Origin: Clostridia bacterium
Lineage (GTDB): Bacteria; Bacillota; Clostridia; Lutisporales; Lutisporaceae
Length of the DNA: 49,963 nucleotides
NCBI GenBank assembly: GCA_017994115.1
Contig: JAGOLK010000008.1
Coordinates: 1 to 49,963 of the forward strand
Direction: 5' to 3'
The notes beneath the pieces were generated by a model. That model made no database searches, was not told the DNA's origin, and saw nothing but the letters and a program-made list of their open reading frames with translations. Both the position numbers and the translations under genes were made by a program. Below, one piece after another: positions 40,692 to 49,806 of the stretch. Position 1 is the first letter of the stretch. Every line of letters begins with the position of its first letter.

Positions 40692-41455
40692 TGCTTGAAA
40701 AAACCGGTGTGCCTACAAAAGAGAATATCGAAAGTGTAACACCTTCGAAGGAGAGGTTGTCAAAAGGTCCGGTAGCAATTATAGAGTGCTTTCAGGAAAT
40801 ACCCTGCAATCCCTGCTACACTTCCTGTAAAAAAGGTGCGATAAAAGAGCTGATAGATATTAACGACCGTCCTATATTGGATCCTGAAAAATGCAACGGC
40901 TGCGGCGTTTGTATAAGCAATTGTCCGGGGCTTGCGATTTTCGTAGTTGACGAATCTTATTCCGAGACTGAAGCTCTGGTAAGGATACCTTATGAATTTG
41001 TGCCATTGCCTAAGGAAGGAAGCTTCGTTACAGGTTTGGACAGAGAAGGAAAACCCGTATGCAGGGCAAAGGTTGAAAAGGTTCTGAATGCAAAAGCACA
41101 GGACAGAACTCCTGTAGTATCATTAATAGTTCCAAAAGAGTTTTCCATGACTGTAAGGTTTTTAAGCCTTAATGACCATTATAGCGATAATACTATAGTC
41201 TGCCGATGTGAAGAAATTACTCTGGGCGAAATAAGAGAATATATAAGACGCGGATATCAAAGCCTTGAGGAGATAAAAAGAATAAGCAGATGCGGCATGG
41301 GTCCGTGCCAGGGGAGAACCTGCAGTCAGCTTGTAATGCAGGAACTGGCCTCAGCTACGGGAAAACGGCTCTCTGAGGTTAAAATGTCCGCATTCAGGCC
41401 GCCGACAGTACCGATTAAATTAGGACAACTGGTTGGAGGTGATGATCATGAATAA
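40691..41455 (+). CDS. 4Fe-4S ferredoxin fused to a BFD-type [2Fe-2S] domain
   Basis: The 254-residue protein has cysteines CNPCYTSC, a 4Fe-4S motif CNGCGVCISNCPG near 60-72, and a C-terminal BFD-like [2Fe-2S] domain (CRCEEITLGEIREYIRRGY, then CGMGPCQGRTC). In Hcn-like and sarcosine-oxidase-like systems the BFD domain is often fused to the FAD subunit; here it is a separate chain joined to a ferredoxin. ATG overlaps the previous stop (TAATG). It should be the electron outlet of the flavoprotein complex. Confidence 0.88.
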   Translation: MLEKTGVPTKENIESVTPSKERLSKGPVAIIECFQEIPCNPCYTSCKKGAIKELIDINDRPILDPEKCNGCGVCISNCPGLAIFVVDESYSETEALVRIPYEFVPLPKEGSFVTGLDREGKPVCRAKVEKVLNAKAQDRTPVVSLIVPKEFSMTVRFLSLNDHYSDNTIVCRCEEITLGEIREYIRRGYQSLEEIKRISRCGMGPCQGRTCSQLVMQELASATGKRLSEVKMSAFRPPTVPIKLGQLVGGDDHE

Positions 41456-42596
41456 AACTGCAAGTGTAGTAATAATAGGCGGAGGTATTTCCGGCTGTGC
41501 AATAGCTTACACCCTGGCCAAAAAAGGTGTAAAGGATATTGTAGTAATCGAAAGGGATTATCTTAGCAGCGGTGCTACGGGAAGATGCGGAGCCGGTGTC
41601 CGTATGCAATGGGGTACCGAAATGAACTGCAAGCTGGCGAAGTACAGTATAGAATTCTTTGAAAGAGCAAATGAAGAGCTGGAATATGAATATGATATCG
41701 AGTTCAAACAGGGAGGATATCTCATAGTTGCTTCTACGGAAAAAGAAGTCAACCAGTTCAAGAAAAATATAGCTTTGCAAAACAGTCTGGGCATCCCTTC
41801 AAGATTGTTGACTCCTAAGGAGGCTAAGGAAATAGTTCCTCATATGGATGAAACAAAGATTATTGCCGCCACTTTCAACCCCAAGGATGGGCACCTTAAC
41901 CCCTTCCATACTACTCAGGCCTATGCCAATGCAGCAGTCAGACTGGGTGTTGAGATAATGAAGTATACAACCGTTACCGGAATTAAGGTTGAAAACGGAA
42001 AAGTAGTTGGCGTAGAGACCGATAAGGGTTATATTTCCACTCCGGTTGTCGTAAATGCCGCCGGAGGATATTCGCAGCTTATTGCAAAAATGGTGGGAAT
42101 TGATCTGCCGGTATATTCAGAAAGGCATCAGATTCTTGTAACTGAGCCTGTAGCTCCTATGCAGGGGCCGATGTTTATGTCCTTCTCGCTTAATATATAC
42201 TGCCAGCAGACACCCCACGGCAGCTTCATAATGGGCAGAGGTGATGCAAATGAGCCCAGGGATTTGAGAATCACATCCAGCTGGCACTTCATGGAAGAAA
42301 TGGCCAAGACCTGTACCGAATTGCTGCCGCCTTTAAAAGAATTAAGAGTAGTACGTCAATGGTCCGGTTTGTATAATATTTCTCCGGACCGTCAGCCGAT
42401 ATACGGACCGGTTAAAGAGGTTGAAGGCTTCTATCTTGCATGCGGTTTCAGCGGACACGGCTTTATGTTCGGGCCTGTAACGGGAGTTGTAATGGCTGCA
42501 GCCATACTTGGAGAAACTCCCACAATTCCGGTTCATATGCTGGATAAGGACAGATTCGAACGCGGAGAGCTTTTACTGGAACCCTCTGTTGTATAA
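41448..42596 (+). CDS. DAO-family FAD amine/amino-acid dehydrogenase (HcnC-like)
   Basis: The 382-residue protein has an N-terminal FAD fold (VVIIGGGISGCAIAYTLAKK), a central substrate domain and a C-terminal FAD contact (YLACGFSGHGFMFGP), with SPDRQPIYGP before it, as in glycine oxidase, sarcosine oxidase beta and proline dehydrogenase PDH1 beta. It should oxidise the C-N bond of an amino acid or amine to an imine, which hydrolyses to an aldehyde or keto acid. GGAGGTGATGATC precedes the ATG at 41448, so I prefer it to the TTG at 41433. The gene overlaps the previous one by 8 nt. The substrate is not evident. Confidence 0.88.
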   Translation: MNKTASVVIIGGGISGCAIAYTLAKKGVKDIVVIERDYLSSGATGRCGAGVRMQWGTEMNCKLAKYSIEFFERANEELEYEYDIEFKQGGYLIVASTEKEVNQFKKNIALQNSLGIPSRLLTPKEAKEIVPHMDETKIIAATFNPKDGHLNPFHTTQAYANAAVRLGVEIMKYTTVTGIKVENGKVVGVETDKGYISTPVVVNAAGGYSQLIAKMVGIDLPVYSERHQILVTEPVAPMQGPMFMSFSLNIYCQQTPHGSFIMGRGDANEPRDLRITSSWHFMEEMAKTCTELLPPLKELRVVRQWSGLYNISPDRQPIYGPVKEVEGFYLACGFSGHGFMFGPVTGVVMAAAILGETPTIPVHMLDKDRFERGELLLEPSVV

Positions 42597-42618
42597 AAAA
42601 AATAACTCATATTAAATT

Positions 42619-42662
42619 TAATGATAAACCAAATAATATTGTCATTATTTGGTTTATCATTA
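42619..42662 (+). terminator. 19-bp perfect hairpin inside the operon
   Basis: The arms TAATGATAAACCAAATAAT and ATTATTTGGTTTATCATTA pair perfectly over ATTGTC. No T-run follows (TATAAATCC), so it may be a processing or partial-termination point that sets a different level for the downstream ferredoxin and AOR genes. Confidence 0.6.
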
Positions 42663-42699
42663 TAAATCCTGATCCTAATGTGTTTAAGGAGGTTTTGTA

Positions 42700-43086
42700 A
42701 TGAAGGTCCTAGGCAAAAAACCCGAGCTGTGTATTCAGTGCCATGCTTGTGAAAGCACTTGCTCCAATACATGGTTCAAGGAAGACAATGTACTGAAATC
42801 TTGCATAAGAATCAATGAGGATGATAAGGGAAATGCTGAAATCACTTCCTGCACACAGTGTGGAGAATGTATAGACATATGTCCTGTTGAAGCTTTAACA
42901 AGAGATAAGAACGGTATTGTAAGAGTAAACAAAAATATATGCGTCGGCTGCTTCATGTGTGTTGGTTATTGTCCCGAATTGGCTATGTTTATGCATGAGG
43001 AATACCTGGAACCTTTCAAATGCGTGGCATGCGGCCAGTGTGTAAAAAATTGTCCGACTGGTGCTATATTTATGGTAGAAGAATAA
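42700..43086 (+). CDS. Four-cluster polyferredoxin
   Basis: The 128-residue protein has four cysteine motifs, CIQCHACESTCS, CTQCGECIDICP, CVGCFMCVGYCP and CVACGQCVKNCP, so four [4Fe-4S] clusters are expected. Proteins of this kind accompany large AOR-family enzymes (YdhY with YdhV, AorA with AorB, BamC with BamB) and carry electrons to or from the tungsten subunit. An AAGGAGG site precedes the ATG. It lies 20 bp before the AOR gene and after a strong intra-operon hairpin. Confidence 0.92.
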   Translation: MKVLGKKPELCIQCHACESTCSNTWFKEDNVLKSCIRINEDDKGNAEITSCTQCGECIDICPVEALTRDKNGIVRVNKNICVGCFMCVGYCPELAMFMHEEYLEPFKCVACGQCVKNCPTGAIFMVEE

Positions 43087-43106
43087 TGCTAAAGGAGGAA
43101 GATTTA

Positions 43107-45260
43107 ATGGATATTGAAAAATTGAAATCCGCCCACAAACTCCTTTGCGAGTATAAGTACGAGTTGGGCACTGTTGACAAGGGTTATACAAACAGAACCT
43201 TATACGTAAATCTAAGTGAAAATGCAATAAAAGAAAAACCGGTAACACAAATGATGAAGGATAAATTCATCGGTGGAAAGGGCTTTGGTTTATGGTATCT
43301 CTGGAATGCGGTTACTCCAAAAACCCGATGGAATGATCCTGAAAACGAGATAGTTATAGCTGCCGGTCCTGTGGCCGGAATTACACAATATCCCGGCGCC
43401 GGCAAATCTCTTGTAGTAACTCTTTCACCCCTTACGGACTTGCCTATGGACAGCAATGTAGGAGGTTACTTTGGCCCCCTTCTTAAATTCTCAGGCTTTG
43501 ACGCCCTTGAACTTCAAGGTAAGGCCGATAAGGATGTAATAGTATATATAGACGGCAATAAAGGTATCGTAAGGATTGAGGAAGCCCCCCTTGAAGCAAT
43601 AGACAGCCATGTACTGGCAGAACAGCTTACAGACATGTACGCTGAAAGCGAAGCGGACAAAAGAAATGTCTCCGTAGTATCCGCAGGTACTGCAGCAAAT
43701 TATTCCAATATTGGTTTATTGAATTTTAGCTTCTATGATGTAAGAAGAAAGGCTGCCAGATTAAAACAAGCAGGCAGGGGCGGTATTGGCAGAGTATTCA
43801 GGGACAAGAAAATAAAAGCTTTGGTAGTTCGCTTTGAAGGAATCAAAGGCAACCTAAACAATCCAGTCGACCAAGGAACCCTTAACAGGACAGGTATTAA
43901 ATTTCACAAGGAAATGCATGACCTTGACGATAAACAGAACAGGATGAGACAAATAGGAACTGCCAACATAATTGAAGTTATGGATAAGTATGACTTGCTT
44001 CCAACTCACAACTACAAATTCGGAGCCCATCCGGATACTTACAAGATATCTTCAAAGGTATTCACTGCAAAAGTCACCCAGGGTATGCCTGACGGCTGCT
44101 GGTACGGCTGCAGCATGTCCTGTGCCAAGGCTGTAGACAACTTCGAGCTTAAGACCGGTCCGTACAAAGGGCAAAAGGTCATAGTAGACGGCCCTGAATA
44201 TGAAAATGCGGCAGCACTTGGCCCCAACATCGGCATATTTGATCCTGATGTGATACTTGAGTTGAACTTCTACTGCGACACCTATGGTTTAGATACGATT
44301 TCCTTCGGTACCATGACCGCCTTTATTATGGAATGCTACGAAAATGGCATCCTCAATAAAGAAAGGACAGGCGGACTTGAACTGAACTTCGGCAATTCAG
44401 AAGCTGCACTGGAGTTAATACATAGAATTGGCAGAGGTGAGGGCTTCGGAAAAATTGCCGGGCAAGGCGTTAAGAAAATGAAGGAATATTTTATTAAGGA
44501 ATATGCAGCAGATCCGGTCTTTTTAAATGATATCGGAATGGAGCAAAAAGGACTGGAATTCTCAGAATATATGCCGAAGGAATCCCTTGCACAGCAGGGG
44601 GGCTACGGACTGACCAACAAAGGGCCGCAGCATGACGAAGCCTGGCTCATATTCATGGATATGGTTAACAATCAGATCCCGACCTTTGAGGACAAAGCTG
44701 AAGCACTGCATTACTTCCCCATGTTCAGGACATGGTTCGGCTTAAACGGCCTGTGCAAGCTGCCCTGGAATGATATAACCCCGGCAGATAATAAATATAC
44801 TGATGAACCTGCTAAAATTCCTGAGCACGTACAGAACTATGTTGATATATATAATGCAGTAACAGGAAGCAATATTGACAAACATGAGCTTATAATTCAA
44901 TCTGAAAGAGTGTATAATTTCCAGAGGGTATTTAATATCAGAATGGGTAAAGGCAAGAGAATACACGACAGGATACCTTACAGGGCAATGGGGCCTGTAA
45001 CCGTAGAGGAATATGAGTCCAGACAGGAAAGATATGATAATCAGCTTAAAGAACTCTTAGGCTTCGACCCTTCAGGAAAAACCACAGAAGAAAAAATGGA
45101 GGTTCTGAGAAAATACAGGGAAGACCAGTATGAGAAGCTTACAGATGCCGTATACAGCAGAAGAGGCTGGACAATGGACGGGGTTCCTACAGTTGAAAAA
45201 CTCCAAAAGCTTGGAATGGATCTTCCAGAAGTTATTGAGGTCGTGAAAGCGCATCTCTAA
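43107..45260 (+). CDS. Large AOR-family tungsten oxidoreductase (YdhV/BamB-like)
   Basis: The 717-residue protein is an AOR-family catalytic subunit of the large type. It shows FIGGKGFGLWYLWNA, VGGYFGPLLKFSGFDALELQ and GRGGIGRVFRDKKIKALVV. Cluster ligands are Cys331, Cys335 and Cys339 (CWYGCSMSC), a C-x3-C-x3-C spacing rather than the usual C-x2-C-x3-C, with a later Cys in LNGLCKLPW. I start at ATG 43107 because AAAGGAGGAAGA precedes it; the longer frame runs inside the ferredoxin gene. It should oxidise an aldehyde, or reduce an acid or related group, with the polyferredoxin as partner. It shares a sigma-54 operon with an amine dehydrogenase. Confidence 0.9.
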   Translation: MDIEKLKSAHKLLCEYKYELGTVDKGYTNRTLYVNLSENAIKEKPVTQMMKDKFIGGKGFGLWYLWNAVTPKTRWNDPENEIVIAAGPVAGITQYPGAGKSLVVTLSPLTDLPMDSNVGGYFGPLLKFSGFDALELQGKADKDVIVYIDGNKGIVRIEEAPLEAIDSHVLAEQLTDMYAESEADKRNVSVVSAGTAANYSNIGLLNFSFYDVRRKAARLKQAGRGGIGRVFRDKKIKALVVRFEGIKGNLNNPVDQGTLNRTGIKFHKEMHDLDDKQNRMRQIGTANIIEVMDKYDLLPTHNYKFGAHPDTYKISSKVFTAKVTQGMPDGCWYGCSMSCAKAVDNFELKTGPYKGQKVIVDGPEYENAAALGPNIGIFDPDVILELNFYCDTYGLDTISFGTMTAFIMECYENGILNKERTGGLELNFGNSEAALELIHRIGRGEGFGKIAGQGVKKMKEYFIKEYAADPVFLNDIGMEQKGLEFSEYMPKESLAQQGGYGLTNKGPQHDEAWLIFMDMVNNQIPTFEDKAEALHYFPMFRTWFGLNGLCKLPWNDITPADNKYTDEPAKIPEHVQNYVDIYNAVTGSNIDKHELIIQSERVYNFQRVFNIRMGKGKRIHDRIPYRAMGPVTVEEYESRQERYDNQLKELLGFDPSGKTTEEKMEVLRKYREDQYEKLTDAVYSRRGWTMDGVPTVEKLQKLGMDLPEVIEVVKAHL

Positions 45261-45270
45261 AGATTAAAGT

Positions 45271-45306
45271 AAATTCCGGATGAGTCTTATGACCCATCCG
45301 GAATTT
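45271..45306. terminator. Terminator between the AOR operon and the DJ-1 gene
   Basis: AAATTCCGGATG and CATCCGGAATTT pair perfectly over 12 nt with T-rich flanks between two converging genes, 10 nt past the AOR stop codon. Confidence 0.85.
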
Positions 45307-45311
45307 TACTT

Positions 45312-45863
45312 TTATCCTTGTACAATCATTCCTTCTCTAAGTTCCTCTGCCGTTTCCTTATCTCTCAGAAGCTCCACCAGGTACAAGGCAAAATAAATCG
45401 CGGTACCCGGCCCCTTTGAAGTTATGAAATTACCTCCATGTGAGACTATATTCCTGCCTATTACTGCTCCTTTAAGGGTTTCTTCAAAACCGGGATAGCA
45501 TACGGCTTCCTTCTTGTCCAGAAGCCCCAGTTTTCCCAGAATGCTGGGAGCTGCGCATATTGCCGCTATGGGTTTGCCCTTTTCCGCAAAATCCATTAAG
45601 ACCTTTCTCAGGCCGTTATGTTCCCCCAAGTATCTTGTACCGGGCATTCCTCCCGGGAGAACTATCATATCCTGCCCCATATTATCGGCATTTTCAAAGA
45701 TCTCATCGGCAGAGACAACAATCCCATGAGCCCCTGCAACATTCTTTTTACCCGTTATTGATATCATTCTTGCATCTATTTCCGCCCGCCTCAATGTATC
45801 GACCACAGTAATGGCCTCAATTTCCTCAAAGCCTTCCGCCAAATAGACATTTACCCTTTTCAT
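45312..45863 (-). CDS. DJ-1/PfpI family protein
   Basis: The 183-residue protein begins MKRVNVYLAEGFEEIEAITV with the conserved Glu in FEEIE, and has the catalytic Cys in AAICAAPSILG (the nucleophile elbow), then SHGGNFITSKGPGTA. This is the DJ-1/ThiJ group, whose members act as deglycases, glyoxalase III or stress proteins; sequence does not decide which. AAAGGAGG precedes the ATG at 45863, preferred over 45893. It ends at the shared bidirectional terminator. Glyoxal handling would suit the aldehyde-related neighbours, but that is speculation. Confidence 0.9.
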   Translation of the reverse strand: MKRVNVYLAEGFEEIEAITVVDTLRRAEIDARMISITGKKNVAGAHGIVVSADEIFENADNMGQDMIVLPGGMPGTRYLGEHNGLRKVLMDFAEKGKPIAAICAAPSILGKLGLLDKKEAVCYPGFEETLKGAVIGRNIVSHGGNFITSKGPGTAIYFALYLVELLRDKETAEELREGMIVQG

Positions 45864-45926
45864 TTCGTAATCCTCCTTTCTTAATTCATCCATTCCGGCG
45901 ACTGCTTCTAAAAGAATATCCGTTAG

Positions 45927-46832
45927 TCATAATCTCTCGGTTATGACGAAATGCAGCTTGGCAACCTCTGACAGCTTCTCTTTCCCGTGGAGCAGTATAA
46001 ATTCCTTTGCAGCCCCCGTTACTATAGAAGAACTTCCTTTGGGAAATTCCATCCCGTATTTCTCCGCCAGCTTATCCATTGCTTTTACATATTCATTTCT
46101 TGCAAGAATACTGGCAGCTGCTACCACTACATTTTCTTCCGCTCTCGGCCTTTGCTCCAGATTTATATTCTTTCCCTTCTCCAGCAGTGCGTTCTTTATA
46201 AGCTCAGGACTGCCGAACTGGTCGGACAGTGCGTAACTGCAGTCTACTTCTTCCAGCAGGTTTTCAATTACCCGCGCATGTCCCCACGCAAGAAGCTTGT
46301 TCAGATTTTCAATCTTTTCGTATAATTCGTTATACCTTTTGTTACCGATGATAACCACGGAGTACTTGCATATTCCGGCTATCTCTTCAGCCAGCTTCCG
46401 GATCCTGGCATCAGAAAGAGTTTTGCTGTCTGCGGCTCCTATTTCCTTAAGCTTTTTCTTCATCCCTGCATCTGCATATACTCCCGCAATCACCAGAGGC
46501 CCGAAATAATCACCCTTACCTGATTCATCGGTGCCGATAAGTCCGGCATCAGGCTGTTCCGGCTCTTCTGCCTTTTCAGCCTTCAGGCTTCCTGTCCTCA
46601 AAAGCCCATCAACCAGCTTATAGGCCGCTTCATCTTTTATTTGTGACAAGTCACACCTTGTTCCGTTTTTCTTATTTTCGTAAACTCTTATAAGATACTT
46701 CTTTCCGTTGATGGTTATATTGAACTGAAGCCCATAATTAATATCTTCATATATACTTGTATCAATTCCATTGTCTTCAAATACGTTCTTCAGATATTTA
46801 TAATACTGGTACTTATCCTTTGTGCCGTTCAA
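45927..46832 (-). CDS. rnhC: Ribonuclease HIII
   Basis: The 301-residue protein has an N-terminal domain (about 1-85) and the RNase H2/H3 core with GTDESGKGDYFGPLVIAGV (catalytic Asp-Glu), DSKTLSDARIRKLAEEI, and the later Asp in YALSDQFG, with AASILARNEYVKAMD. It removes RNA from RNA-DNA hybrids. The start is likely TTG at 46832, because GGAG is 8 nt before it; the GTG at 46841 begins inside that site. RNase HIII, rather than a second HII, is typical of Firmicutes. Confidence 0.93.
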   Translation of the reverse strand: MNGTKDKYQYYKYLKNVFEDNGIDTSIYEDINYGLQFNITINGKKYLIRVYENKKNGTRCDLSQIKDEAAYKLVDGLLRTGSLKAEKAEEPEQPDAGLIGTDESGKGDYFGPLVIAGVYADAGMKKKLKEIGAADSKTLSDARIRKLAEEIAGICKYSVVIIGNKRYNELYEKIENLNKLLAWGHARVIENLLEEVDCSYALSDQFGSPELIKNALLEKGKNINLEQRPRAEENVVVAAASILARNEYVKAMDKLAEKYGMEFPKGSSSIVTGAAKEFILLHGKEKLSEVAKLHFVITERL

Positions 46833-46882
46833 TTGCCTCACTCCAAAAAATGTTTATAGGCGCAGCCTTATAGCCGACTTCT

Positions 46883-49687
46883 TCACGGATTGCCCTGTAT
46901 ATCTGTCAGTTCATTAAGCCGCTTTAACAGTTCTTCCAGGGCTTTAATCTTGGAGCCATACTCCGCCCAATTGCCGGACCGTTGTGCATTTATTGCCTGC
47001 TCAAATGTATCATTTGCTTCCTTCACCAGTTTCTCCACTGAAGTATCTATATTTCCCCCCGGAGTCGGGACCGGTTCATCCTCTGTTTCTTCTTCCGGTT
47101 TTTGTTTTACGGGGAACACCCTGTCCAAGGCCTCATCCAATGTATCTTCCATTACAGCCCTATTTTTAAAATATACTATTACTTTCTTCTGCTCCGGAAG
47201 TGCATTGGCATTTAGTGCTTTTACATAAATAGGCTCTACATACAGTATTGATTCTTCAATGGGTATTGTAAGCATATTTCCTCTTATTACCTGTGAGTTT
47301 CCTCCCGTTGCCAGCAAATTCAACTGCGGGCCTATTATGGTATCCTGACTGACTATGCCCTCTATCTGCATAGGGCCTTCTACTATTTTTCCTGAGGGGA
47401 AGCTGTACAGTATCATCTCTCCATAATTTTCCCCGTCGTTCTTTACCGCAAGCCAGGATATCATATTGGTCTTCCCTTGAGGAGTATATGGAACCATCAG
47501 CAGAAATTCCTCCTTTCTGCTGTCCGGAAGCCTCATTATAAGATATGAGGACTCCACCACCTCTGCATTTGCCTGAGTGGTACTGGTTCCGTAAATTTGT
47601 GTCGATACATCCCACACATCACTTTTATTGTAAAACTCCCGGGCATTCTTCATATGATATTTCTTGTATATATCCGCCTGTACATCAAACAAAGTTTGAG
47701 GGTATCTTATATGGGACCTTAAGCCCCCGGGCATTTCAGCAATCGGCTTAAACAACGTATCAAATATCTTGGAATATGTCTTAATTATGGGATCATTTGC
47801 ATCTGCAATATAGAATTCGGTAGTGCCGTTATAAGCATCTATTGCAACCTTGACGGAGTTGCGTATATAGTTTGTAGATGTCTGGCTGTTGACCCTCTCC
47901 GAATATGGGTATCTGCTGCTTGTTGTAAATGCATCTATCAACCAGTACAATTTCCCATTGTAAATGACTATATAAGGATCTTCATCATAAGTGAGGAACG
48001 GAGCAATTTTCTTCACTCTGTCAATTATCTCCCTGTTTATGAGTATTCTGCTCTTTGAGTTAATATCCTGGGACAATAATAAATTGAACTCTCCCTCACG
48101 TACAGCAAAAAGTATCCTGTTCAATATGTTAAGACTTATGCCTCCTGTTCCGCTGTATTCAGTCTCCATATTCATATTGGTCGCCGGATAATCGAATTCC
48201 TTCTCTCTGGAGTTGACAATTACAAAGTCCTTTGTGCTCTCCCCAAAGTATATCTGGGGAACATCCACTTTTATGTCAATATTCGATATCAAAGGCATGT
48301 CTCTTATGAACAATCTGGGCTGGCCCGAAGCGGTGACTTCATTTACAGGAGACATTGAAACACCATATCCATGGGTATATTTAAGATACTTGTTTATCCA
48401 TGATGCCCCTCTGGCCTCTGTTTGCTTCGGAATATTTGCAGACTGAAGTTCCCTGGCTGATATGAATACCTGCCTGTATACTCCGTTTATCATATATCTG
48501 TCAATATCTATATCATTGAATTGATAATAGCTTTTCAAGCCTTGAATCTGATTATAAATATCCTTTGCAGGCCTGTAATCGTTTATGGGAACATTATTTA
48601 TTGTAACCTCATTTTCTTCAATATCTTCCCGTGTAAGGGCCTGATTGACCGAAAACTCCTTCTCTGTAACCTTATCAAGATTGTATGCATAATTTGTATA
48701 ATTAATATTGTATTGCAGGAATTCTTCTTCTCTTGCCAGTTCATTTGGTGCCACCATCATATTCTGAACTATGGCATATACCACTCCGGTGGCAATCATG
48801 GCAACTACAAGAAGCAGCGGCCCGAGAACAATCAGCTTTATGTTTTTCTTGTTCCTGTTTAATATCAATAATACAGCTGTCAATATGCATATGCCCATGT
48901 ATATATAATAGGCGGGAAGAGTTATGTTAATATCAGTATAACTGGCGCCGTATGCTACTCCTCTTGAAGAATAAAGAAGGTCAAAAGTCCTGAGATAGAA
49001 ACCGAAAGCTAAAATCAGAAAAAAGAGGCCTCCAAGAAACATAAGCTGTTTTGAAGCAGTCCTAAGTATGTTTCTGTACATATCCTTGGAATTGCCGACA
49101 GGCCTTATATCCATATTTAACTTCTCTTCGGGAATCTTTGTGGTAATGAAGTTATAAGCATTAAAAAGAAAGGTAATTGCCGCAAATGCAAATACAATCA
49201 TCAGCAGGAAATTATACAGTTTATTGAAGAAAGGCAGTGAAAACACAAAATATCCTATATCCTTTCCAAATATAGGATCTGCCATGCCAAAGGGAGTCTT
49301 GTTAATAAATATCAAAAAATCATACCATATATCAAACACGAATAACAAAGAGAAAACGAGAGCCAAGCCTAAAGAGCCATAAATAGATATCTTTGTTCTT
49401 ATCTTTTTTTCAACGCTTGACAGTATCAATCCGCTGTGCTTTATAGAATGCGCGTTAATAGATTTCAGGTACAGGTAAAACAGAAAAAATAATACAACAA
49501 GAGCCGGAATAAAAAATTGCATCTGTGTAAAAAGCTTTTTAAAGAATACCTCTTGATAACCAATCTTAGAAAACCACTGATAGTTTATAAGGTATTCGGC
49601 TATATTGCTAAAAAACGCTATAGTCAGCACAATGATTACCAGTAATATCGTAATGCCTTTGGTTTTAATTCTGCCAAATCCTTTCAA
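46883..49687 (-). CDS. UPF0182 family integral membrane protein
   Basis: The 934-residue protein has about seven membrane helices in residues 1-310, starting with [20 protein letters not shown]. A long extracytoplasmic part follows, with [39 protein letters not shown] and [20 protein letters not shown], hallmarks of UPF0182. The C-terminus is acidic and proline-rich, then helical ([20 protein letters not shown]). Function is unknown. I start at TTG 49687, since GGGGGAGAGG lies 4 nt before it; the ATG at 49711 is upstream of that site. Confidence 0.92.
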   Translation of the reverse strand: [934 protein letters not shown]

Positions 49688-49781
49688 TATAACCTCTCCC
49701 CCAATTTGCATATATATAAATTATACATTTTACAGTAAGAATATTCAAACTGTTTTAGCAACATAGTGTATCCGATACAAT

Positions 49782-49806
49782 AAAAAATGCAGGTATATAA
49801 CCTGCA
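49782..49806 (-). terminator. Terminator of the GAF-like gene
   Basis: TGCAGGT and ACCTGCA pair over ATATA, and six T follow on the minus strand. It begins at the stop codon. Confidence 0.85.
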
